Shown here piece by piece: positions 1-9,169 of a stretch of DNA of 64,000 nt. Origin of the DNA: Yanghanlia sp047501535 (GTDB lineage: Bacteria > Pseudomonadota > Gammaproteobacteria > Burkholderiales > Burkholderiaceae_B). The position numbers were made by a program, and so were the translations under genes. The stretch is taken from the NCBI RefSeq assembly GCF_047501535.1, contig NZ_JAZDRJ010000002.1, positions 289,140-353,139 of the forward strand. Direction: 5' to 3'. Below the pieces are notes generated by a model. That model was given only the letters and a program-made list of their open reading frames with translations, was not told the origin of the DNA and searched no databases. Position 1 is the stretch's first letter; each line of letters opens with the position of its first letter.

Positions 1-161
1 TGAGGATAGTTATTGAGCGCGTACACCACGCCCAAGCTCAGCAATACAAAATAGACGATATCCGTCCAGTCGACCTTGCCGCGCTGCCCACGGGCATCGC
101 CGCTGGCCGACATGGAGTCATCCCACATCGCGTTATCGGATGAAGTCAGGGTGTCGGACAT
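1..161 (-). CDS. ccsB: CcsB/ResC cytochrome c biogenesis protein, N-terminal part
   Basis: This is the first 53 codons of the membrane haem-handling partner of ResB in System II cytochrome c maturation; the rest lies outside the window. The visible part is a charged cytoplasmic head (MSDTLTSSDNAMWDD) followed by the start of a membrane segment (DIVYFVLLSLGVVYAL). The ATG is preceded by AAAAGGTG and starts 12 bases after the resB stop, so the two are one operon. Family assignment rests mainly on that position plus the head-then-helix shape. Confidence 0.75.
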   Translation of the reverse strand, partial: MSDTLTSSDNAMWDDSMSASGDARGQRGKVDWTDIVYFVLLSLGVVYALNNYP

Positions 162-173
162 AATGGCACCTTT

Positions 174-2222
174 TTAAGTAGTCAGACGCTTGAAGGCATC
201 CTTGAAGCGATCAAACTCTCGGTTGAAATCCAGATTGCGACGCTGCGACGTCATAGCGGCCAGTAATTCGGTGCCGCCATTTTCGCTTGCCTTGGCCCAA
301 ACCCAGATGCGGCGATCGCGCACATAGAACATGGCGAACACGCCGATCACCAGGAACAGGCTGCCAAGGTAAACCGTATTCTTGCCCGGGCTTCGCGTCA
401 CCTGGAAAACGCTAGCCTCCTGTTGCTCAAAGCTACTGAGCGTCATGAAAACAGGTGCGGGGTAATCGGGCAGATTGGCTAAAGCCAGCAGCGCCATCTG
501 CACCCAGCGCTGGCCTTCCTGCCACTCCTCACCGCTGCGGGCAATGGGTTCCCGACCTTCGCGCACCCGCACGAGGTCGCGCAGCTCGGTCAACGATAGT
601 TGAATCATGGGTACCGCAAAACTGAGCACTTTTTCGTGCTCGGATTCAGGCACATTGCCTAGTATCCCATTGAACCCATCACGCTGGAAGCTTTCCAGCG
701 CGCCGACTGCGGCTTTTTGCAGCATGTCGGCGCCTATCGTGGCATTTGCATTCTTTTCCGCAAACCGTTGCGCAGCAATATTGACCATGCCGGGTTCCAA
801 CAGCGCCGCCCGCAGGCTCATGAACTCTTCAACCGTATCGTTGGCATCGACAGGGATACGTATGTAACGGAATGGCACGGCTTGCGATTCGCGGATACCG
901 GCAAGAATGACGCGGCTGCCATCGAGTTCGATGGGCAACATGTAGTTGGTGTATTCGAAAGCTTGGCCATCGGCGCCGATGATGCGGTATTGCACACTAG
1001 GCCCGACATTACGCATATGTTCATTATTGGCCGAGGCGGCGCTGCCGCTTACCGCCGCCACATGCTCAACGACAGCCTTGGGCTGAGGCATTTCACCACT
1101 CCCCAGGTCTTCGACGTTGATCACCCGCAGCCCCGTAAATTCCACGGCAAGCGGCGTCTGGCGCCCGCCCTGATTAATTGCGATCTCACTGCGGCTGCCT
1201 ACCACGCCACTGATTTCAAATGGCCGGCTGGCCGCGCCGGTAAGGGGGTAGCCTGTGAGCTTGAGCGTACTGCCGCCATCTTCGAAGCTGGACTGGTAAA
1301 CCGTTACACCGCGATACCGCAGGGGCTCGTTAACTTCAATATCCTGCTCAAACCGTTCGCCAGTTTCGTGATCAATGACTTCCACTACGCTGCGGAAGCT
1401 GCTGGGCATGCCGGTGGAATAGTAGTCGACCGTAAATTCCTTAAGGTGCAGGCTGAAAGGCAGGGGCTGCACGATAAGGCCGTTGCCAACAGCAATGAGG
1501 CCGTTGGACGCAGTCGCCCCTTCAGGCACCATCATATTGGCGCGGAAGCTGGGGTTGTTCAGCGACAGGCGGCCCGATTCAGGCACCTGGGAAATCAGCA
1601 TGTTTTCGGTGACCGGCTCTTTATCGAACAGCCACACTTGCAACCGCACAGGCAGTTCGCTGTCGAGCAGCCCGCCCACGCAGATCACCACAATGGCAAC
1701 GTGAGCAAAGATATACCCCAGGCGATTGGCGCTGCCTTTTTTGGCCGCCAGCATAATGCTTTCACCGTCTTTGCGTTCTTTCCAGGCGTAGCCGTTCTTG
1801 CGCAACCAGGGCTGCAAGCGCGCCAGCGCCCCCGCCGGCGCTTCAGGCACAGAGCCTTCGACCCGATGCGGAAAGGCGCGCAAGCTGCTGCCACGCACGT
1901 GCTCACGAAAAGAGCGGGCGTCTTTGATGAAACGTGGCGTATTACGAATGACGCACAGCGTGGTGGACACCACCAAGAACGCCATGATGATAAGAAACCA
2001 CCAACTGTTATAGACGTGCCAGATGGCGAATTTATCGAAAACGGCGTACCAGAACGGGCCGAACTGGTCGAAGTAGTCGGTGGACAGCTGGTTCTGCATG
2101 AGCACCGTGCCGATCACGCTGGCCACGCAGATAAACATCAGCAGGCTGACAGCGAACCGCATAGAGCCGAGCAGTTCTATCACGTCGGCGTTGAGTCGGC
2201 GCGGGGAAGACTTAGATGTCAC
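174..2222 (-). CDS. resB: ResB cytochrome c biogenesis protein
   Basis: ResB (Ccs1) works with CcsB in the inner membrane to deliver haem to apocytochromes c in the periplasm. About 682 residues. The family start (RRLNADVIELLGSMRFAVSLLMF) is the first membrane segment. Further segments follow near WWFLIIMAFLVVSTTLCV and IFAHVAIVVICVGGLL, then a large periplasmic domain and a last segment (NTVYLGSLFLVIGVFAMFYV). The frame stays open to 2300, but that extension lies inside the terminator of the upstream cytochrome c4 gene. A GTG at 2222 (or 2231) is therefore preferred; neither has a good ribosome-binding site, so the exact start is uncertain. ccsB follows after 12 bases. Confidence 0.9.
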   Translation of the reverse strand: MTSKSSPRRLNADVIELLGSMRFAVSLLMFICVASVIGTVLMQNQLSTDYFDQFGPFWYAVFDKFAIWHVYNSWWFLIIMAFLVVSTTLCVIRNTPRFIKDARSFREHVRGSSLRAFPHRVEGSVPEAPAGALARLQPWLRKNGYAWKERKDGESIMLAAKKGSANRLGYIFAHVAIVVICVGGLLDSELPVRLQVWLFDKEPVTENMLISQVPESGRLSLNNPSFRANMMVPEGATASNGLIAVGNGLIVQPLPFSLHLKEFTVDYYSTGMPSSFRSVVEVIDHETGERFEQDIEVNEPLRYRGVTVYQSSFEDGGSTLKLTGYPLTGAASRPFEISGVVGSRSEIAINQGGRQTPLAVEFTGLRVINVEDLGSGEMPQPKAVVEHVAAVSGSAASANNEHMRNVGPSVQYRIIGADGQAFEYTNYMLPIELDGSRVILAGIRESQAVPFRYIRIPVDANDTVEEFMSLRAALLEPGMVNIAAQRFAEKNANATIGADMLQKAAVGALESFQRDGFNGILGNVPESEHEKVLSFAVPMIQLSLTELRDLVRVREGREPIARSGEEWQEGQRWVQMALLALANLPDYPAPVFMTLSSFEQQEASVFQVTRSPGKNTVYLGSLFLVIGVFAMFYVRDRRIWVWAKASENGGTELLAAMTSQRRNLDFNREFDRFKDAFKRLTT

Positions 2223-2239
2223 AGATCGCACTTGAAAAA

Positions 2240-2272
2240 AAAGGGGCCGCCCGGATGGCGTGCCCCCTATTC
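2240..2272 (-). terminator. Rho-independent terminator of cytochrome c4 gene
   Basis: Read on the minus strand, a GC-rich stem (AGGGGGC-A-CGCC pairing with GGCG-GCCCCT) is followed by eight T. It lies 85 bases past the cytochrome c4 stop. A second small hairpin (AGTGGCCG-AAA-CGGCCACT on +) lies at about 2283-2301. The placement argues against starting resB upstream of it. Confidence 0.7.
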
Positions 2273-2356
2273 TAGCTGTTGGAGTGGCCGAAACGGCCAC
2301 TTCTTTCTTGTTCAGGTTTGTTTAAGCTCAAACCTTTTACGTTTCGTTGAAAGATA

Positions 2357-3052
2357 TCAACGCAGGCCGGCGGCGTAATCGGCCACGGCGGCGATATCGC
2401 GATCGGACATGCGATCAGCAATTTCAAACATTTCAGCGCTATTGTTGCGGTCGCCGCTACGGAACAGACGCAGCTGATCGGCAATGTAGCCGGGGAACTG
2501 ACCAGCGATACGTGGGTATTTACCCGGCACCCCGGCACCGTCAGGCCCGTGACAGCCCGCACAGGCGGGTACGCCGCGCGCAGCGATACCAGCGCGCCAG
2601 ATGGACATGCCACGTTCCATGGTTTCTTCGTTGGTGGCCGTGGGCGCGATTTCCGTATTCAGCTTCTGCATCGACAGATACAGCGATACGTTACGGATGT
2701 CTTCGTCGGTAAGGGGAGCGGCCATGGGCGCCATCAGCGAAGGCGCGCCATCGAACCCGTTACGCAGAGGCGGCTTGTCTCCCTGAGCCTTGAAGTCGAG
2801 CATTTGCTTGACCAGGTATTCGTAGGGTTGCCCTGCCGTATTGGGGTTGATGGGGATGACGCTGTTACCCGCGTCACCATGACAGCTTACACAGGCAATG
2901 ACGCCGCGCGACATATCACCGTTAATGTACAGTGCTTCGCCTGCGGCCGCATCGGGCTTGGCGTTGACTTCAGCCGCTTGGCTGACGGAAATTGCGCAGG
3001 TGCCCAGCAACACACCACTGGCGACAAGCATTCTGGAAAGCGTACGCTTCAT
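2357..3052 (-). CDS. Dihaem cytochrome c4
   Basis: A periplasmic, probably membrane-attached electron carrier with two class I c-type haem domains, passing electrons towards terminal oxidases. 231 residues: signal peptide at about 1-26 (cut after SQA), CVSCH at 54-58 and CAGCH at 164-168, with methionines such as M107 available as axial ligands. The length is normal for c4. The frame stays open upstream to 3160, but the ATG at 3052 is preceded by GAGG and starts a classic signal peptide, so it is the start. It lies directly upstream of the haem-attachment genes resB-ccsB. Confidence 0.92.
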   Translation of the reverse strand: MKRTLSRMLVASGVLLGTCAISVSQAAEVNAKPDAAAGEALYINGDMSRGVIACVSCHGDAGNSVIPINPNTAGQPYEYLVKQMLDFKAQGDKPPLRNGFDGAPSLMAPMAAPLTDEDIRNVSLYLSMQKLNTEIAPTATNEETMERGMSIWRAGIAARGVPACAGCHGPDGAGVPGKYPRIAGQFPGYIADQLRLFRSGDRNNSAEMFEIADRMSDRDIAAVADYAAGLR

Positions 3053-3207
3053 GAAGACCTCGATGATCGCGAATTCGACCCGGCACCAGCGGCGCCACGA
3101 TTTGCTCATACCTGACTGAACCCGCATAAAGTTGTGGGAACGCCATTCATGAGTTTTCAAACCTGCGATTATACAATAGCTTCAAATACACCATCACAGG
3201 ATTCCCC

Positions 3208-3837
3208 GTGTCCATTCTGCATCGCGCCCGCTTTACCATTTCCGCTGCGCGTCTTGAGCAGCTTCCGCCGCCCACCGGGCCGGAGGTTTGCTTCGTCGGC
3301 CGCTCGAACGCCGGCAAGTCGTCCGCCATCAACGTACTGACCAATCAGCGCAAGCTGGCACACTCTAGTAAAACCCCCGGTCGCACTCGCCTGATCAATA
3401 TGTTCGGCATTCCCGACCCCCTCGATCCAAACCAGGAAGCCGTCCTAGGCTATCTGGTCGACCTTCCCGGCTATGGTTATGCCTCGGTCGCCCAGACCGC
3501 GCGCGAGGAATGGGCCGATGTTCTGGGGCGCTACCTGAGTGAACGCTCTTCCTTAGCAGGCGTCGTGCTGCTGGTGGATATCCGTCGTGGCGTTACGGCG
3601 CTAGACCGCCAACTGACCGACTGGCTGGCGCCGCGCGGCATGCCCGTCCTCGCCCTGCTGACTAAGGCAGATAAACTGCCTTATGGCCAGCGTGTGCGCG
3701 CCGTTGCCGCACTCAAAAAAGAACTTGCCGATCTCGGCACGCTGAGCGCCGTCGCCTTTTCCGCCACCCACCGCATTGGGCTGGAAGAGGCTACTACGCT
3801 GATCGAAAACTGGATCTCGCCCAAGGTCGTTCCCTGA
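3208..3837 (+). CDS. engB: Ribosome biogenesis GTPase EngB (YihA/YsxC)
   Basis: Essential TRAFAC-class GTPase for late 50S subunit assembly. 209 residues with all GTPase motifs: G1 GRSNAGKSS, the G2 region SKTPGRTRLINMF, G3 DLPGYGYA and G4 TKADK. It starts at GTG behind AGGA; a TATACAAT hexamer region at about 3172-3179 may be its promoter. It is divergent from the cytochrome c4 gene and 22 bases upstream of hemB, so the two are probably co-transcribed. Confidence 0.95.
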   Translation: MSILHRARFTISAARLEQLPPPTGPEVCFVGRSNAGKSSAINVLTNQRKLAHSSKTPGRTRLINMFGIPDPLDPNQEAVLGYLVDLPGYGYASVAQTAREEWADVLGRYLSERSSLAGVVLLVDIRRGVTALDRQLTDWLAPRGMPVLALLTKADKLPYGQRVRAVAALKKELADLGTLSAVAFSATHRIGLEEATTLIENWISPKVVP

Positions 3838-3859
3838 ACCTTGGTTTACCGGAGCTGCA

Positions 3860-4876
3860 ATGACTTCATTTCTTCCTCAGGCCGACTTTCCCGCCGCACG
3901 GCCCCGGCGCAACCGCCGCGACGACTTCACCCGTCGTCTGGTGCGCGAGCACACCCTGACGGTTGACGACCTGATCTACCCCGTTTTTATTACTGAAGGC
4001 CAGGGCGTCAGGCAGGCTGTGCCTTCCATGCCAGGTGTCGAGCGTTATTCCATCGATACCCTACTGCCCGTGGCGGAACAATGTCTGGAACTGGGCATCC
4101 CCGTTCTGTCGCTCTTCCCAGCCATTGACCCTAGCCTGAAAACCCCCGATGGCATTGAGGCCGCCAACCCCGATGGCCTGGTGCCACGGGCCGTACGCGA
4201 ACTCAAATCCCGTTTCCCCGAACTGGGCGTGCTGTGCGATGTCGCGCTTGATCCCTACACCAGCCATGGCCAGGACGGCATCATTGATGAAAACGGCTAT
4301 GTATTGAACGAACCGACTGTGGAGGTACTGGTGCGCCAAGCGTTGGCCCAGGCAGAAGCCGGCGTGGATATTGTCGCCCCCAGCGATATGATGGACGGCC
4401 GCGTCGGCGCGCTACGCCAGGCTCTGGAAGCCAACCAGCACATCTACACCCGCATCATGGCGTACTCGGCCAAATATGCCAGCGCCTTCTACGGCCCATT
4501 CCGCGACGCGGTGGGTTCGGCTGCCAACCTCGGCAGGTCTAACAAAATGGCCTACCAGATGGACCCAGCCAACCGTGCGGAAGCGCTGCGTGAAGTGGCC
4601 GCAGATATCCGTGAAGGTGCGGACATGGTTATGGTCAAGCCCGGCATGCCGTATCTGGACGTGCTGCGCGACGTCAAGCAGGCGTTCGGCATGCCCACCT
4701 ACGCCTATCAAGTCAGCGGCGAATACGCCATGCTGAAGGCCGCCAGCGCCAACGGCTGGCTGGACCACGACAAGGTCATGATGGAATCACTGCTGGGCTT
4801 CAAGCGCGCGGGCGGTGACGGTATTCTGACCTACTTTGCCATTGAGGCTGCGAAGCTGCTGCGACAGCAGGGCTGA
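3860..4876 (+). CDS. hemB: Delta-aminolevulinic acid dehydratase (porphobilinogen synthase)
   Basis: Condenses two 5-aminolevulinate molecules to porphobilinogen in haem synthesis. 338 residues. Both active-site lysines are visible: YSAKYASAFYGPFRDA and MVKPGMPYLDV. The metal site reads CDVALDPYTSHGQDG with aspartates instead of the three-cysteine zinc cluster, so this is the magnesium-dependent type. GGAG lies upstream of the ATG. Haem made here serves the c-type cytochrome genes next door. The last 90 bases overlap the 3' end of dsbD on the other strand. Confidence 0.97.
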   Translation: MTSFLPQADFPAARPRRNRRDDFTRRLVREHTLTVDDLIYPVFITEGQGVRQAVPSMPGVERYSIDTLLPVAEQCLELGIPVLSLFPAIDPSLKTPDGIEAANPDGLVPRAVRELKSRFPELGVLCDVALDPYTSHGQDGIIDENGYVLNEPTVEVLVRQALAQAEAGVDIVAPSDMMDGRVGALRQALEANQHIYTRIMAYSAKYASAFYGPFRDAVGSAANLGRSNKMAYQMDPANRAEALREVAADIREGADMVMVKPGMPYLDVLRDVKQAFGMPTYAYQVSGEYAMLKAASANGWLDHDKVMMESLLGFKRAGGDGILTYFAIEAAKLLRQQG

Positions 4877-6937
4877 AGCGCCTGCCAAGGCCGTAGCGCC
4901 GCCCTCTGATGGGGGCGTGAGCGCTGCGGCCTGTTTGGCTTCTTGCTCAGCGCCCTGGCCAGGCGCTGCCTGCTGTAGAACCTCATCCAGCGCCTTGCCA
5001 AAACGTTCGGCATTCTGGAAACCCACCACCCGCACATCAAGTTCTCGCCCCTGGGTATCGAAGAAAATAATGCCCGGCGGGCCAAACAGGCGGAAACGCT
5101 TGAGAAGTTCGCGGTGCTCAGGATGGTTGGCTGTGACATCCGCTTGCAGCAATACAAAGCCATCGAGTTTGCGAGCCACATTGATATCACTGAAGGTGTA
5201 GCGCTCCATCTCAATGCAGGACACACACCAATCAGCGTAGAAATCCAACATCACGGGGCGGTCGGCCTGAGCGAGAGCTTGGTCGAGTTCGGCCACTGAA
5301 CCCACTTGTACAAAACGGCGTTTGACGGCCTCGCCCACATCGGCAGCAGCCATAGACGCACCATCACCCACTACCGAACCGGTATACGGCGCCAGCGGGC
5401 GAAACGGGTCACGCCCACCACCGGCCAAGCCCACCAGCATCAGTAGTGCCCAGGCCGCCAGCATCACACCAACCGCCTTCCACAGTTGCTGCCCCGCCCC
5501 CGTACCGGCGGGCAATGCACTAAAGGCGCCCATCAGTACGGCAGACCACAGCGCCAGCAACACCCAACCCAGTATCAGCAGCCAATCGGGCAACAACGAC
5601 GACACCATCCACCACGCGGTGGCGAACAGCAGAATGCCGAATCCCCACTTTACGCCTTCCATCCAAGCGCCCGCCTTGGGCAGCAACACGCCGGAAGACG
5701 CGCCCAGCAGCAGCAACGGAATACCCGACCCCCACGCCAGCGCGAACAGGGCGGAACCGCCCAGCACCACATCACCCGTTTGCGAAATAAACAACAGCAC
5801 TCCAGCCAGGGGAGCCGCCACACAGGGGCCGACAATGAGGGCCGACAGCATGCCCATGACAAACACGCCGCTGAACCGCCCGCCCGGAAGACGATTCATG
5901 CGTTCATTCAGCGCGGTCTGCATAGCGGCGGGCGCCTGCAAAGTGAATACATCGAACATCGCCAGCGCCAGTATGGCCAACAACACGGCGAACGTAACCA
6001 GCACCCAGGGCGTTTGCAGCCAGATCATCAGACCCGATCCCAACAAGCCGGCAAACACCCCGAGCACGGTGTAAACAATCGACATCCCAAGCACGAATAC
6101 GGCGGCCAGCGACAAGCCGCGCGCTCGCGACAACTTACCCCCCTGGCTGCCGGCATCACCGGCAATGACTGCCATCATGATGGGCACCATCGGCAATACA
6201 CAGGGCGTGAAGGCCAGTAGCAGGCCCAGCAACAAACACAAACCCACCACCTGAACCCAGCCCGCCCCTTCCAGCCAGGTAGCCAGGCCAGTATCGCCAA
6301 AATCAAAGGGGTTCAAGCTGGTGGAAGAACCGGCAGCAGGCGCCAGCGTGCTGCCATCCAAGGGCTTGCCATCGTTGCCCAGCACAACGGTAAGCGGTGC
6401 AGGCACCGGGCCCGCCACAGCGCCTGCACCGGACACCTTCCAGGCGCCGTCTCCAGTCACAGCAAGCTGCAGCTCGCGTGATTCAGGCGGGTAACACAAA
6501 CCAGCATCTGCACAGCCCTGACTGGTAATGGCCAGCGTCAGCGGCTGACCCACTGGCGGAGCTGCCGGAGAATTGGTGTCGGCCAGTTGTACGCGCACTG
6601 TTACCTGCCCGTAGTAGACCTCCATATCCTTTTCGAATGTGGGGTCGTAAACCACCAGGCCGGGGGGGTAGTGCGTTTGCACCACCACGCCCTCAGGCGC
6701 TTCGATCTCGAAGCGTTCCCGATACATATAGTATTCAGGCGCAACGATGTAGTGCAGGTCGAGTGTGGCCGGCGCCGATACCGAGGCGGAAAAACGGAAA
6801 GCGTCTTCAGGATCGAGAAATTCGTAATCGGCCTTTGCGGGGCTGGCCAGCATGACGAAGGACGCCAGCAGCAACAACAGCAATGGAAAAAACCGAAGGC
6901 CTGAGCGCGGCCCTTTAATCGTTGATGTAAGCGTCAT
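4787..6937 (-). CDS. dsbD: Thiol:disulfide interchange protein DsbD
   Basis: Inner-membrane protein carrying electrons from cytoplasmic thioredoxin to periplasmic DsbC and cytochrome c maturation. 716 residues: signal peptide; alpha domain with paired cysteines (CADAGLCYPP); membrane domain with CVLPMVP and GPCVAAPLAG cysteines; C-terminal thioredoxin fold with WCVSC. Past the thioredoxin fold is an unusual Ala/Gln-rich tail of about 70 residues (from about LQQAAPGQGAEQEAKQAAAL), and the last 90 bases run antisense through hemB. The ATG at 6937 overlaps the cutA stop (ATGA); the frame is open a little further upstream but inside cutA. This pairing with cutA is common in proteobacteria. Confidence 0.95.
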   Translation of the reverse strand: MTLTSTIKGPRSGLRFFPLLLLLLASFVMLASPAKADYEFLDPEDAFRFSASVSAPATLDLHYIVAPEYYMYRERFEIEAPEGVVVQTHYPPGLVVYDPTFEKDMEVYYGQVTVRVQLADTNSPAAPPVGQPLTLAITSQGCADAGLCYPPESRELQLAVTGDGAWKVSGAGAVAGPVPAPLTVVLGNDGKPLDGSTLAPAAGSSTSLNPFDFGDTGLATWLEGAGWVQVVGLCLLLGLLLAFTPCVLPMVPIMMAVIAGDAGSQGGKLSRARGLSLAAVFVLGMSIVYTVLGVFAGLLGSGLMIWLQTPWVLVTFAVLLAILALAMFDVFTLQAPAAMQTALNERMNRLPGGRFSGVFVMGMLSALIVGPCVAAPLAGVLLFISQTGDVVLGGSALFALAWGSGIPLLLLGASSGVLLPKAGAWMEGVKWGFGILLFATAWWMVSSLLPDWLLILGWVLLALWSAVLMGAFSALPAGTGAGQQLWKAVGVMLAAWALLMLVGLAGGGRDPFRPLAPYTGSVVGDGASMAAADVGEAVKRRFVQVGSVAELDQALAQADRPVMLDFYADWCVSCIEMERYTFSDINVARKLDGFVLLQADVTANHPEHRELLKRFRLFGPPGIIFFDTQGRELDVRVVGFQNAERFGKALDEVLQQAAPGQGAEQEAKQAAALTPPSEGGATALAGASALLSQQLRSLNGKVGQNTVTARALEAQQ

Positions 6938-7299
6938 TGTTGCTGCCGCGCCTGCGCGCGCACCCACTCCATATAGCTTTGCAACCCGCCGAGCACGGGC
7001 AACACAAGAAACTCGGGGACTTCGTAGGGATGCAGCTGTTTCAAACGCTCAGCCAAGGCAGGCAATTGCCCGCGCGTGGTCTTGATCGTAAGCGGAACCT
7101 CTTCAGCCCCTTCCAGCTCGCCTTCCCACATATACATGGACAGATATGGTGCACCAAGGTTCACACAAGCGGCTAGATATTCCTCAACCAACATGTGGGC
7201 AATACGTTTGGCCAACAACATATCGGGCGCGTTGCTGAGCACCACGACGACGTCATCGGGAGCACTAGAATCATTAGAGATATATGTAAGTTCTGCCAT
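6934..7299 (-). CDS. cutA: Divalent-cation tolerance protein CutA
   Basis: Small trimeric PII-like protein linked to metal tolerance; the precise biochemical role is unsettled. 121 residues, with the family core: VVVLSNAPDMLLAKRIAHMLVEEYLAACVNLG, MYMWEGELE.AEEVPLTIKTT and the HPYEVPEFLVLPV strand. Translationally coupled to dsbD by a 4-base overlap. Confidence 0.93.
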   Translation of the reverse strand: MAELTYISNDSSAPDDVVVVLSNAPDMLLAKRIAHMLVEEYLAACVNLGAPYLSMYMWEGELEGAEEVPLTIKTTRGQLPALAERLKQLHPYEVPEFLVLPVLGGLQSYMEWVRAQARQQQ

Positions 7300-7406
7300 G
7301 GACTTTGGATCTAAAAATCGTTTCTCTTAAGCGTCGCACTCAGCACCAACACCAAGAAAATGAAATGATAGACTCAAACATTATCCTCGCCACCCATGTA
7401 TAGAGC

Positions 7407-7443
7407 AAAAAAACCCGCGCGGCTTATACTCCGGGCGGGTTTC
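7407..7443 (-). terminator. Terminator at the end of the rplN-rplQ ribosomal block
   Basis: On the minus strand, GAAACCCGCCCGG pairs with CCGCGCGGGTTT around a loop of about eight bases, followed by a run of seven T. One mismatch in the stem. It lies about 50 bases after the rplQ stop and before the cutA promoter region (7300-7406), where nothing else was seen. Confidence 0.85.
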
Positions 7444-7493
7444 TGGCGTGGCCGACCAAGTTGTGTGCCGGCCCCTACTGTAAAGCGGAAAGC

Positions 7494-7874
7494 TTACTCT
7501 TCAGCTTCTTCCACTTCTGGACGATCAACCAGTTCCATGAATGCCATGGGGGCGTTGTCGCCCTGACGAAAGCCCATTTTCAGAACACGGGTGTAACCAC
7601 CGTTGCGCTCTTTGTAGCGGGGGCCGATTTCGTTGAACAGCTTGGTCACAGCGTCGCGGTCGCGCAGGCGAGCGAAAGCCAGACGGCGGTTGGCCACGGT
7701 GGGCTCTTTACCCAGAGTGATGAGGGGCTCAATCACGCGGCGCAGTTCTTTTGCCTTGGGCAGCGTGGTCTTGATGGCTTCGTGAGTGATCAGCGATACA
7801 GCCATGTTGCGGAACATGGCCAGACGATGGCTGCTGGTACGGTTGAGTTTGCGAAGTCCGCTACGGTGACGCAT
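7494..7874 (-). CDS. rplQ: 50S ribosomal protein L17
   Basis: Large-subunit protein near the exit tunnel. 126 residues with the family start MRHRSGLRKLNRTSSHRLAMFRNM and an acidic C-terminal tail (EVEEAEE). It is the last gene of the block. A 170-base spacer containing a long perfect hairpin separates it from rpoA. Confidence 0.98.
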   Translation of the reverse strand: MRHRSGLRKLNRTSSHRLAMFRNMAVSLITHEAIKTTLPKAKELRRVIEPLITLGKEPTVANRRLAFARLRDRDAVTKLFNEIGPRYKERNGGYTRVLKMGFRQGDNAPMAFMELVDRPEVEEAEE

Positions 7875-7994
7875 AGTAATTTCCTTTGAATCTTATGACG
7901 GTTTCCCGCCGTTACCTGGCTCTTCTATCAGCATAATGCTGCGGGCCGTGAGGTTGAAAAAAAACGGTCAATTCTAACACAGAGCTGACCCACT

Positions 7995-8039
7995 AAACCG
8001 GGACAGACCCCAATTAAAAAATGGGGTCTGTCCCGGTTT
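7995..8039. repeat. 18-bp perfect inverted repeat between rpoA and rplQ
   Basis: AAACCGGGACAGACCCCA and its exact reverse complement flank a nine-base A/T loop. The + strand is followed by a long T run (continuing to 8043), while the minus strand, the sense of rpoA-rplQ, has only TTT. It could act as an attenuator between rpoA and rplQ, or be a copy of a dispersed GGGGTCTGTCCC-type repeat. It starts 6 bases downstream of the rpoA stop. Confidence 0.85.
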
Positions 8040-8045
8040 TTTTGT

Positions 8046-9029
8046 TTAAGGACGCTCGAGGCCCAGGGGCGGCCAGTTTTCCAGCTTCATGCCCAGGGTC
8101 AGGCCGCGTGCGGCCAGAACTTCCTTGATTTCGTTGAGCGACTTGCGACCCAGGTTGGGGGTCTTGAGCAGCTCGTTTTCGGTGCGCTGAATAAGATCAC
8201 CGATGTAGTAGATGTTTTCGGCCTTGAGGCAGTTGGCCGAACGCACGGTGAGTTCGAGATCGTCCACGGGGCGCAGCAGAACGGGGTCGATCTGCGGCTT
8301 GGCACCTGCGGGCGCTTCATAAGTTTCGTCGGCGCCTTCCAGAGCAGCAAAGACGGAGAGCTGATCCATGAGGATACGAGCAGCCTGACGCACCGCTTCT
8401 TCGGGCGACAGAACACCGTTGGTGGCGATATCGAGAACCAGTTTGTCGAGGTCAGTACGCTGTTCCACACGAGCGCTTTCTACGGAATAGCTCACGCGAC
8501 GTACGGGGCTGTATGAGGCATCCAGCAGGATACGGCCAATGGTGTGAGCGCGATCATCAGACAGCGCACGCACGTTGCCAGGCACGTAGCCACGGCCTTG
8601 CTCGACCTTGATCTGCATTTCCAACTTACCGGCTTCGGTCAGGTTGGCGATAACGTGATCAGGGTTGACGATTTCCACATCGTGAGGCAGGTCGATATCT
8701 GCTGCGGTCACCACGCCCGTGCCTTGACGGCGCAGGGTCAGCGTGACTTCTTCGCGATTGTGCAGCTTGAAGACAACGCCCTTGAGGTTCAGCATGATGT
8801 CGACAACGTCTTCACCCACACCGGGAAGAGTCGAGTACTCGTGCACCACACCGGTGATTTGCACTTCGGTGGGCGCGTAGCCGGTCATGGAAGACAGCAG
8901 GATGCGGCGCAGCGCATTACCCAGCGTATGGCCATAGCCGCGTTCAAACGGCTCCATAATGACCTTGGCGTGGTTCTTACCTACCGGTTCGACTTCAATG
9001 GAGCGTGGTTTCAGAAAACCCTGAGACAT
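8046..9029 (-). CDS. rpoA: RNA polymerase alpha subunit
   Basis: Core RNA polymerase assembly platform and activator contact. 327 residues: N-terminal dimerisation domain (EPFERGYGHTLGNALRRILLSSMTGYAPTEV) and C-terminal DNA-binding domain (LLRPVDDLELTVRSANCLKAE.IYYIGDLIQRTE..LLKTPNLGRKSLNEIK). Normal length. It follows rpsD after a 140-base spacer with small GC-rich hairpins. Confidence 0.98.
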   Translation of the reverse strand: MSQGFLKPRSIEVEPVGKNHAKVIMEPFERGYGHTLGNALRRILLSSMTGYAPTEVQITGVVHEYSTLPGVGEDVVDIMLNLKGVVFKLHNREEVTLTLRRQGTGVVTAADIDLPHDVEIVNPDHVIANLTEAGKLEMQIKVEQGRGYVPGNVRALSDDRAHTIGRILLDASYSPVRRVSYSVESARVEQRTDLDKLVLDIATNGVLSPEEAVRQAARILMDQLSVFAALEGADETYEAPAGAKPQIDPVLLRPVDDLELTVRSANCLKAENIYYIGDLIQRTENELLKTPNLGRKSLNEIKEVLAARGLTLGMKLENWPPLGLERP

Positions 9030-9169
9030 GATGATTCCTTTATCAATACCCTCGGCTCGTTACACCGATAAGGCTGATGTGGGGGGAAAGCCCACCTGCG
9101 CCGCCGGCGACAGATGGGCCCATAGAGAAAGGTGCGGGCCCTGCGAATGAGGCCCACAACCCCTCGAAC

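Noticed and set aside
717..2378. 553-codon + frame opposite resB
   Set aside because: Shadow of resB; no start signal and no recognisable motif.
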